A stretch of 29,829 nt of DNA, taken from a virus. Below the pieces are notes generated by a model that was not told the DNA's origin, did not search any database, and saw only the letters and a list, made by a program, of their open reading frames with translations. Each line of letters starts with the position of its first letter. Positions within the stretch are counted from its first letter, which is position 1. The stretch covers positions 1 to 29,829 of the IMG/VR virus record IMGVR_UViG_3300043436_000406; one strand, given 5' to 3'. The position numbers and the translations under genes were made by a program. Of the stretch, positions 9,501 through 15,879 are shown piece by piece.

Positions 9501-10250
9501 ACCAGATGTAGTTACAGCTGTAACTGTACCATTAGTAAAACTAGATGACCCAGCGGTAGCGTAAACAACATCTCCAATGTTTATTAAAGTTGATGAAAAC
9601 GGAGCAACAGGCGTTATTACAGCAGTATACGGGCCGGTGCCAGAAACAGTTCCGACAGTTGCCGTGCTGGCTAATGCAAGTGTAGATATTTTGAACACTT
9701 CTGGACAATATACCGGGCTTAATTTAGCAACTGATATTTGATCTTCTATTGTATAATATGTACTTGAATTTAAAGCTCTATTTACATTTATTTTCCTTGG
9801 TTGATTTCTATTATCGGTCCAGAATAATAAATCTTCTAAAAGATTAACTCCTATTACCGGAGCATTTTTTGAGAAATTTAAGAAAGCACCTTCAACTAAT
9901 TTGATTGAAGTATTCTGTAATATGTTATATACATATATATAATTCTTTGCACTAACTGAATATTGTGGTGTAGCGTTAGTATCTGTATAATTAGTTAAAA
10001 ATAAAAATACTCTATTGTTTGCAGTATCAACAAAATAACCAATGCAATCAAGTCCTTCACTTTCTGTTAAATTATTAAAATCAATAACTAATTGATTACC
10101 TAGTATTGTTTGTAAAGTTCCAACATCAGAGTTTTCAGACTTGCTTATTTGTAAATTTATGGCATTACGATATTCATTTTCAGGAATAAGCCTGTCATCA
10201 ATATCTTTATTCATTCTGCCACCTGTAAAATTATTTTTAGTTTCTGCCAT
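6591..10250 (-). CDS. Giant tail protein with propeller-like N-terminus and Ig/cadherin-like C-terminus
   Basis: 1219 residues. The N-terminus (FTGGRMNKDIDDRLIPENEY, 8-27, then YRNAINLQISKSE and a Gly-rich turn) is of the type seen in podovirus tail stabilization/hub proteins. LLFWTDNRNQPRKINV (141-156) looks like a YWTD-type propeller blade. Most of the chain is beta-rich. Residues about 1009-1108 form an Ig/cadherin-like domain, with FSINPTTGELT and YSLTIRLTDAGG matching the F-x-I-x-x-x-T-G and Y-x-L-x-[IV]-x-x-x-D-x-G-G pattern. Residues 1109-1219 are a last beta-rich domain. It starts 6 bases after the ring-protein gene. I infer a muzzle/tail hub that carries a binding domain at its end. 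A purely adhesive role is an alternative. Confidence 0.7.
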   Translation of the reverse strand: MAETKNNFTGGRMNKDIDDRLIPENEYRNAINLQISKSENSDVGTLQTILGNQLVIDFNNLTESEGLDCIGYFVDTANNRVFLFLTNYTDTNATPQYSVSAKNYIYVYNILQNTSIKLVEGAFLNFSKNAPVIGVNLLEDLLFWTDNRNQPRKINVNRALNSSTYYTIEDQISVAKLSPVYCPEVFKISTLALASTATVGTVSGTGPYTAVITPVAPFSSTLINIGDVVYATAGSSSFTNGTVTAVTTSGLTITSFTVSSDTIFTTGTISLLYVTEPETTMYDVTSEFLPPYGLTATVDGAITAANTFVIDNPITIPYPEPGQIVSGAGIPLGVRVVTYNSATFTVVVSQNITLADGVEIKFNANPYYNPDFIGDPAYLEDKFVRFSYRFRFDDNEYSIFSPFTQITFIPKQDGYFLYEPNPDPLQEPLIDDETAAYRSTIVSFMTNKVNNIFLQIKLPCPGNELQSACKISEIDILYKESDGLAVQVVDVIPVSEIAAQAGASDVYIYNYQSRKPFKTLPERDLIRVYDKTPVKALGQEIISNRVVYSNYQDKQGYPKFLNYNVVCNEKAGFNIDANTTSIVEYPNHSVKQNRNYEIGVVLSDKFGRQSGVILSNAVSVFDPESGFKAASLYVPYKAETSFDSGIPADGIVNQWPGLSFKMLFNEQIGANGITDWPGVYNGNSESEDYNPLGWYSYKVVVKQTEQDYYNVYLPGIMAAYPEDSLKELDKTSHFVLIGDNINKVPRDLNDVSGTQEQYRSSVKLYSRVNNIYDTLLPDFYNEQFYPGNTFSFVNTIATLNSLFPGANPITPPPPAGYNQFYQNISNPLIARLSTDTKLGITTTEAGTSEPFKTIRLAVCETNPFNSRLDLYWETSTTGIISELNEAILEGSDAPAAIQDWLFNLPESAEIGYKAVEDFYFSDLIGAPLIIPIGDISFTVQNENNDDKTALFNLTTGAGPGLFNIETTDHFYYGFNANTLDSYTFYITVDTFSPPTTTEFEKLGALSNMTPTITTFPSNPLFKDLNETFVFQFEGNNGSNPLGGKDQDDLTWSIVGGSDEFSINPTTGELTQPSGDIYPGSYSLTIRLTDAGGLYDDFTFVVRYTSETGITWQVTSGGPGIISTGSEPAGYFFSSGTIIVEEDITARIRAGSFPSTVDAIVVSDVTITGEGTLIKSANGSGESGFSDDDFELTEGTYTFSIEVNYFFTEGGVGGMFIEPI

Positions 10251-10256
10251 TATATT

Positions 10257-11492
10257 TTAGTGTTTAATCCATTTAGATTTGCCTCGCATTACCTGTACAA
10301 TCTCATGTAGCTTAATATTAGATAAGCGTATTTTAGCATTTCTTAATTTAGCAAATTTTTCTTTATTAAATCTTTGCACAAGGTATTCAGGTGAATCTCT
10401 TCTTGTAGCAATTACAGCATGTAAAATATAAGCATACATTGCATCTTCCGCCATTTTAGGCATTCTTGAATCCAAATCATACGCTAGTCCATCTGAAATA
10501 TAATCTAGGGTAATTATCATGTTTATTAAATTGCTAGAAAAAGAAATTTTACCTTCTCTATCATTTATTGTAAACCAACCATTACCTTGTGAATATTGAG
10601 GATCCAATCCGTATCTTCTACCTACAGGTCCCCAATTATCACTGTCATAATTGTCATAATTTACACCTGAATTAATTCCGTCCCAACTAGCCAAATACAT
10701 ACCATCAATTAAGTTAGTATTAGCTCTTCTCCATCTGTCTTCTATTATAGGACTTGTCTCTATGTTGTCATTAAACGCGTCTTGTATTTCAACTCCAAAA
10801 TCGTCCTGTAAAGGAGCTTCTGATGGATTTGAGGTTAAGTTATTAGCTGGATAAATTGGATGCTTTACGCCAAGCCTATCGACCCAATACATACCCACAT
10901 AATTAACATAATCCTGTGGTAATACAACACTTAATGAATGGGGGATAGTTAACTCTTGAGATTTAATACTTTTAAGAGTATCATAGCTAAATTCTTGCAT
11001 TGCACGTTTGGCATGAAATATAACATCAGTTCTTTTAACATCTGATATTATTTTACCAGGACCAACGTATGCTACCATAAAATTATTTACTACATCAACT
11101 AATTTTATATATTGGTAACCTCCATAGTTTTGCTCAACAATATTGCCATAAGCATTGTTGTCTCCATAATTACCTCCATCTAATTTTTTTAACTGTACAA
11201 CTATATACTCCCCGTTATTAGGTATATACGATGTAAATTGAATCTCATTATTACTTACGGTATAGTTGCCGGTAAACTCTGTAAAAGTCCCCGGTAATCC
11301 TGTTGCGCTTGTATATAGTTTAAAATTATTTAAAGGATAATTAAAGTCATTTGGATCATTTGAATAAAAAACTAAATCAGTATTAAAATCAGTTTTAAAC
11401 CCTTGTTCTATTCCATCTCCTATAAAACTTTGTACACCTTCGTAGTATTGTCTATTTGTCTCGGTAATTAAACCGCCATTAGGCATTGGCAT
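10257..11492 (-). CDS. Connector/ring protein (crAss-like tail stabilization type)
   Basis: 411 residues. The N-terminal third is a beta-rich region (FKLYTSATGLPGTFTEF...). The central part, FHAKRAMQEFSYDTLK followed by VVLPQDYVNYVGMYWVDR and GVKHPIYP (about residues 155-220), is a pattern I associate with the P22 gp4-like stabilization/ring proteins of crAss-like and marine Bacteroidota phages. The C-terminal part is helical and ends very basic (KFAKLRNAKIRLSNIK, RGKSKWIKH). It lies between the 248-residue adaptor and the giant tail protein, spaced by 5 and 6 bases. It probably joins portal to tail. The start is set by the adjacent stop; a second Met two codons on is an alternative. Confidence 0.65.
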   Translation of the reverse strand: MPMPNGGLITETNRQYYEGVQSFIGDGIEQGFKTDFNTDLVFYSNDPNDFNYPLNNFKLYTSATGLPGTFTEFTGNYTVSNNEIQFTSYIPNNGEYIVVQLKKLDGGNYGDNNAYGNIVEQNYGGYQYIKLVDVVNNFMVAYVGPGKIISDVKRTDVIFHAKRAMQEFSYDTLKSIKSQELTIPHSLSVVLPQDYVNYVGMYWVDRLGVKHPIYPANNLTSNPSEAPLQDDFGVEIQDAFNDNIETSPIIEDRWRRANTNLIDGMYLASWDGINSGVNYDNYDSDNWGPVGRRYGLDPQYSQGNGWFTINDREGKISFSSNLINMIITLDYISDGLAYDLDSRMPKMAEDAMYAYILHAVIATRRDSPEYLVQRFNKEKFAKLRNAKIRLSNIKLHEIVQVMRGKSKWIKH

Positions 11493-11497
11493 ATTAT

Positions 11498-12244
11498 TTA
11501 TGATTTAGAGTTAATTTCTTCTTGTTGAGATTTTTGTGCTGCAACTTGTACAACTTCTGGGTCGCGTATTATAACTCCAGCATATAATAATATTTTTGTT
11601 ATAACATTTGTTTGTTCAGAGGCATCCAATTCAAATTGAATAGATGTTGTTGGAGAATAGATATAAGGACCAGTTGTCCACGGCACTCCTCCTATTCCAG
11701 TATAATTCCAAACTACATTATTTGGTTTTCTAATATATGAAACACTTATATCACTTTTAATATCCTTAGGCCATACATATATTTTTGGATTTAAAGTGCT
11801 GTTACCTCCGGTTCCTACAGTAGAATTTTCGTATACGTATATTGGAAATTGTTTTGTCGGTTTTGATATTGGTGATAAATTAAGATATAATAGATAGTCT
11901 TTTTGAACACGTTCAACTTCTATTTCATCTTTATATATTACTGTACCAATCTTATGTAGATCTGCTGGTACAATAAAATATTCTTGGCTTAATGGAAGAG
12001 TACAATTGCCAAATGTTTTGAATATAGATATTTGGTTATCTATATTTTTTTGTCTATCGGCATATTCCGTATTAGATTGTGGAACTCTTAGTTGTTGGTT
12101 TAAATCATCAAAATAAGATTCAAATATTTCTAATTGAACCTGTGTTGCTACTTTGTTAAACTCATCAGGAGTCATATACCCTCTTTGTTCTTTATTAAGA
12201 ATAGAAAGTACCGTTTTGTAAACTGTATCTACGTTTATTGCCAT
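11498..12244 (-). CDS. Head-tail adaptor / tail tubular-like protein
   Basis: 248 residues. A helical N-terminus (VDTVYKTVLSILNKEQRGYM, then a Gln/Leu-rich helix to about residue 65) is followed by beta-rich sequence with PIYVYENS, NPKIYVWPKDI and VSYIRKPNNVVWNY, and a C-terminal helix. This helix-beta-helix layout resembles adaptor or tail-tubular-A-like proteins that dock under the portal. It follows the head accessory gene after a gap with a hairpin, and comes just before the 411-residue ring protein. The leader is A-rich (AATAAAAACAAAAAA before ATG) with no Shine-Dalgarno. The exact family is not confirmed. Confidence 0.55.
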   Translation of the reverse strand: MAINVDTVYKTVLSILNKEQRGYMTPDEFNKVATQVQLEIFESYFDDLNQQLRVPQSNTEYADRQKNIDNQISIFKTFGNCTLPLSQEYFIVPADLHKIGTVIYKDEIEVERVQKDYLLYLNLSPISKPTKQFPIYVYENSTVGTGGNSTLNPKIYVWPKDIKSDISVSYIRKPNNVVWNYTGIGGVPWTTGPYIYSPTTSIQFELDASEQTNVITKILLYAGVIIRDPEVVQVAAQKSQQEEINSKS

Positions 12245-12269
12245 TTTTTTGTTTTTATTATAATATTTA

Positions 12270-12303
12270 GGCAGCTACCGCGTTTATTTACGCAATAGCC
12301 GCC
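12270..12303 (-). terminator. GC-rich hairpin after head accessory gene
   Basis: On the transcribed minus strand GGCGGCTA ... TAGCTGCC pairs over 8 positions, one as G-U, with an inner GCG/CGC stem and loop TAAATAAA. Outer arms are 12270-12277 and 12296-12303; inner arms are 12280-12282 and 12291-12293. It fills the gap between the 258- and 248-residue genes. No U-run follows directly (UAAAUAUU), so it may be a partial terminator or a 3'-end stabiliser. Confidence 0.5.
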
Positions 12304-12322
12304 CATATATTAGTATTACGTA

Positions 12323-13099
12323 TTATTGAAGTTTTTTCTCAATAGATTGGAAGATTTCAATACCTTCATCTGTTTTGAAAAATGCAGCCATAGCCGAATA
12401 CGGGTTTTCATCAAAAGGTACAGTCATTAATTTTTTACCATTAGCTGCCCATTTGAAATCACGTTGGTCTGGTGATAGCTTTATAATGTTAGCTTCGCAA
12501 GCTTTGATAGCAAAATTACGTAGCTGAATATTTTCATCATTAACCAAATCTAAAAATAGACCCGGGTTCCTTTTAGCAAAAATTAATAAATCTCTTTTAA
12601 TTTCTTTAGAAGTCATCTTAGATACTTTTGAACCTAATTCAACACGCAGAATTGCTTCGGCCTGGTCAACATCCATTGAAGATGCCGCTGTCATAGCTTC
12701 TAATTCTTGTTCTAAATCATCTAATTCATCTACAGCAACTAATACCGCATCAAATTCATGGTATTTTTTGTTTAACATTGGATGATAAAGTGATAATAAT
12801 TTTTGTAAATTTTGTTGCTCTTTTGGTACGGTAAGCGTTCCGTTTTTAAATATAATATGACCAAGTGTAGCCTCACCTTTTTGTTCGTCCACAAATGGAG
12901 AGTTTTGGTTTGTGGCATATCTTAACTCTCTTTGAGTTTTTGTTGCTGGGTCAAACCATAATAATGGAAATCTTCTAGAGTGCCTTGAAGATATTGTGTA
13001 GGTTAATGGGCTATGCGGCCCAGTTAATAAGTAAGTTCTATCTTTAACTTCCCAATTATCCGTACTGTTTTGAGCAGTATTTGTTTTTTCTTTTGACAT
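12323..13099 (-). CDS. Head accessory / head completion protein candidate
   Basis: 258 residues, first gene after the major capsid gene. The N-terminal 100 residues are beta-rich (RTYLLTGPHSPLTYTISSRH, FPLLWFDPATKTQRELRY). A helical region with an acidic stretch (DELDDLEQELEAM) follows. The C-terminus is a helical domain, ending SPDQRDFKWAANGKKLMTVP and then EGIEIFQSIEKKLQ. There is no signal or membrane segment. A likely intrinsic terminator separates it from the capsid gene and another hairpin follows it, so it may be its own transcription unit. In crAss-like phages auxiliary capsid proteins sit in this area, which suggests but does not prove a capsid-binding role. I know no enzyme motif in it. 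Confidence 0.55.
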   Translation of the reverse strand: MSKEKTNTAQNSTDNWEVKDRTYLLTGPHSPLTYTISSRHSRRFPLLWFDPATKTQRELRYATNQNSPFVDEQKGEATLGHIIFKNGTLTVPKEQQNLQKLLSLYHPMLNKKYHEFDAVLVAVDELDDLEQELEAMTAASSMDVDQAEAILRVELGSKVSKMTSKEIKRDLLIFAKRNPGLFLDLVNDENIQLRNFAIKACEANIIKLSPDQRDFKWAANGKKLMTVPFDENPYSAMAAFFKTDEGIEIFQSIEKKLQ

Positions 13100-13136
13100 G
13101 ATATAATATAATTAATTAATTTATAAAAAGTAAAAA

Positions 13137-13162
13137 TTACCCCCGCATTTACACAGGGGTAA
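13137..13162 (-). terminator. Intrinsic terminator after the major capsid gene
   Basis: On the minus strand TTACCCC, a 12-13 base loop, and GGGGTAA form a GC-rich stem (plus-strand arms 13137-13143 and 13156-13162), directly followed by TTTTTACTTTTTA. Stem plus U-rich tail is the standard factor-independent terminator. It starts about 20 bases after the capsid stop codon and is the best terminator in the window. It would shape a short, abundant capsid transcript. Confidence 0.65.
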
Positions 13163-13182
13163 AATTTACACTAGTTATTATA

Positions 13183-14634
13183 CTAGGATACTGAAGTGAA
13201 TAACACAAAGTTATTAGCTCCTTGAACACATAAACATCTTTCAGATAAGAAGTTTACCTCCATTGCATCTAAATCAGAAGTGTATGCTCCGCCAACAGAA
13301 CCTAATACCCAAGATTTCATTCTTCTATCGTCAGCTTGAGAAGCTCTATAACGAACGTGTAAGAAAGGTCTGCGGATATTTGTTCCTAAAATTTGGTCAT
13401 AAACAGTTGAAGTACCCGCTGGAACTAAAACACCATCAATAGCAGATTTAGCAATTCCTCCACGAGTAGAAGCATCGTTTAAGTATTTCCAATCAGTTTT
13501 GTAGAAATCATAAGAACCTCTGCGGAAACCAGAAAAACCTAAGTTTAACGCCATTTCTTCAGAATTTTCAAATAAACCATAAGCAACTCCACCATTAGCG
13601 CCAGAAGATAAAGCAGCTAACATATCATCAAAATCTAATGAAGTTTGACGATTTAAGAAAAGCATATTTTCTTCAATAGCACCTTGAGTGTCTAAGTTTC
13701 TTAAAATTGAATCAAACTCAACTAATCCTGCAGCAGCAGTAAAGTTATTTAATACATTACCTCTTTCCTCGATAGCAGCAAAAAGACCTTGTGTACCTTT
13801 TCTACCAGCAGCTAAAGCAGCAGATCCAGTAGTCGCTAATTCTCCTTCTACTACAGACATTTCTAAGTAATCTTCAAAACGTAATCTTGTTTCAGATTCT
13901 GCTTTTAAATACCACATAAATCCACCAGCTCCGTCCTCAGTAGCAATTTCTACCCATCCGATTTGAGCTGTATCAGAACCATTAACAACATATTTGTTAC
14001 GGATAATAATTGGAGAGTTAGAAAATTGAGTAAAGCTAGGTTCAATACTTGTATAGTTGTCGTTTGCTAAAGTAGATCCTTTTTTGTATTCAGAACCGTA
14101 AACAAAGATTTTTAAATCATCCATTGCGTCTGTAAATCCGGCAGCAGCTAAAGTAGCAGCAGTATAAGGCGCAACAGTTAAAGCCCCAGTAGTAATATTA
14201 CTAGCTGTAACAATAGCTTTTACCTCTAATCCTGTAGCAGGATTCATAATAACAATAGTCTGATTAATAGAAATAACGTTTTGTACAAAATCTGCAGGAT
14301 TAGCTGGAGTTAAGTTAACCGGGATAAGTAATGTATTTGCAGCAGCACTTACTACGTCAACTCCAGTATAAGCAATGTGTAATCTGTTTTGCTCTGACCA
14401 AATAACTTGATCTGAAGCCATTGGCATTTCAGCACCAACCATACGTAAGAATCCAGAAAGAGTTCTGTTTCCATAACGTTCTACTTCTTGTTCATAGATT
14501 TCTGGTAAATATTGTTGTGCAAAAGATACGAAATCCGCATTAGTAGGATCCGTAAAGTTTAAATAATTAGTATCTAAAGCTTGTTGTTTTTGAGACGGTT
14601 TAATAGTCCCAAATGAAGGCGTTACATTTGCCAT
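13183..14634 (-). CDS. Major capsid protein
   Basis: 483 residues. Evidence is the position (terminase, portal, acidic scaffold-like protein, then this gene), the length near that of crAss-like capsid proteins, and the composition: Ala/Gly/Asn/Ser-rich mixed alpha-beta without signal or membrane segment. The N-terminal arm (ANVTPSFGTIKPSQKQQALD) is followed by helical FLRMVGAEMPMASDQVIWSE (61-80 region), and the end is beta (NFLSERCLCVQGANNFVLFT). The HK97 fold is assumed from known tailed phages, not shown. The leader ATTAAAACTAAAAATT lacks a Shine-Dalgarno but is A-rich, and an intrinsic terminator follows the gene, as expected for the most abundant product. It begins 11 bases after the scaffold gene. 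Confidence 0.8.
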   Translation of the reverse strand: MANVTPSFGTIKPSQKQQALDTNYLNFTDPTNADFVSFAQQYLPEIYEQEVERYGNRTLSGFLRMVGAEMPMASDQVIWSEQNRLHIAYTGVDVVSAAANTLLIPVNLTPANPADFVQNVISINQTIVIMNPATGLEVKAIVTASNITTGALTVAPYTAATLAAAGFTDAMDDLKIFVYGSEYKKGSTLANDNYTSIEPSFTQFSNSPIIIRNKYVVNGSDTAQIGWVEIATEDGAGGFMWYLKAESETRLRFEDYLEMSVVEGELATTGSAALAAGRKGTQGLFAAIEERGNVLNNFTAAAGLVEFDSILRNLDTQGAIEENMLFLNRQTSLDFDDMLAALSSGANGGVAYGLFENSEEMALNLGFSGFRRGSYDFYKTDWKYLNDASTRGGIAKSAIDGVLVPAGTSTVYDQILGTNIRRPFLHVRYRASQADDRRMKSWVLGSVGGAYTSDLDAMEVNFLSERCLCVQGANNFVLFTSVS

Positions 14635-14645
14635 AATTTTTAGTT

Positions 14646-15848
14646 TTAATTGTTAAATTTGTTTTTTATTCTCAATTTTGTAGAATCAACACCATTAACT
14701 GCTTTTATCTTAAAACCATTTACAAATATTTCGCCGCTCGCTGTTTGTCTTGGAGCAGTTGATATATTGTTTGATTTTGCGGTAATTTCTTTAATGGCAT
14801 CGGCTTTACCTTGCTCATAAAAATGATGAGCTAAAGTATCTACGTTTTCAGCAGCATACATTGCCTTGTGATAACCTTTCAAATCTGTTACTTCACCTTT
14901 ATCATTCAAGAACCTCTTGACTAAGTTAGTAATGTTTGATTGTTTCTCTGCCACAGTTTCAACATTTTGAACTCCATATCTAAAATTTTTATCACCTAAT
15001 TTAAAATCAAAACCTTTGAAATCTTGAGTGAAAAAACTTTTTGTGTCGCTCTTAAACCTTGAGTGTTGGCTTTCAACAACTTCCTGCTCTTGTTGGTATC
15101 GGTTAAAAAAGTCAATTGCTTTTTGTTGATCTTTATTAATACTTGGTCGTAACTTTACTTCCTCGTAATATTTAGATTTAAGATCTTCTAAAAAACCTTT
15201 TGCTTTTGCAACCTCTTCCTTAAACGCTAATTTCTTTTTACGGATTTCGCGTTCATCGTCCTCGTCTTCATCGTACGCAAAACGATCGTCCATTAGGAAA
15301 TCAATTTCGTCATCATTCAGATGAGGTCTAGTTTTTTTATAATATTCTTTTAATAATAATTCGTTATTAACACTTGAGTAATCAGCATTCAATCTAACAT
15401 AATCTTCTACTGTTCCTCCAGTTTCTTCCATAAATGAAATCAACTTCTCGATGTTTTCTGGTAATTGTTTACCTGTAGTCTCCGCTGTATTCACAGCTTC
15501 TATAGCTTCTTCCTCTAATTCTCTAGTGCTAATAGCTACTTCTTCTTCAGATATTTCTTGTATTACAGTAACCGGCGTTACATTAACTTCGACTACTTCT
15601 TCTTCGGAGACAATTTTTTCGGTAACGATTTGATTGACTTGGTTTCCTTGCTCCACTTCTTGCAATCCCACTTCGGGCTGTTTTGACTGTAACAAGCTTT
15701 CATTTGTGCTTTGCTCTTGAATGGCATTATCTTCTGTTTTAGTTTGTAAATCTACTTTTGTAACTGTTGCAGGCTTATTTAATTTTCTAGCCGCAGGTTT
15801 TGGTTTTTGTAATTTAAAACTACCTTCTTGTTTTACTTCTTGTGACAT
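14646..15848 (-). CDS. Scaffolding-like acidic protein
   Basis: 400 residues between portal and capsid genes, the classic place of a scaffold. The first 25 residues are basic (Lys/Pro). Residues about 40-130 are very Glu-rich and disordered-looking (EEVVEVNVTPVTVIQE, STRELEEEAIEAVN). The centre has a DDEIDFLMDDRFAYDEDEDD acidic patch and a helical, coiled-coil-like KKKLAFKEEVAKAKGFLEDL segment. The C-terminal 100 residues are better ordered, with a basic end (STKLRIKNKFNN) that could bind the capsid shell. No protease motif was seen, so a separate head maturation protease is not evident here. The start leader contains TATTATATC before ATG, also seen before the 258-residue head gene. Confidence 0.65.
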   Translation of the reverse strand: MSQEVKQEGSFKLQKPKPAARKLNKPATVTKVDLQTKTEDNAIQEQSTNESLLQSKQPEVGLQEVEQGNQVNQIVTEKIVSEEEVVEVNVTPVTVIQEISEEEVAISTRELEEEAIEAVNTAETTGKQLPENIEKLISFMEETGGTVEDYVRLNADYSSVNNELLLKEYYKKTRPHLNDDEIDFLMDDRFAYDEDEDDEREIRKKKLAFKEEVAKAKGFLEDLKSKYYEEVKLRPSINKDQQKAIDFFNRYQQEQEVVESQHSRFKSDTKSFFTQDFKGFDFKLGDKNFRYGVQNVETVAEKQSNITNLVKRFLNDKGEVTDLKGYHKAMYAAENVDTLAHHFYEQGKADAIKEITAKSNNISTAPRQTASGEIFVNGFKIKAVNGVDSTKLRIKNKFNN

Positions 15849-15879
15849 GATATAATAATATAAAATTAGTTAATATTTT

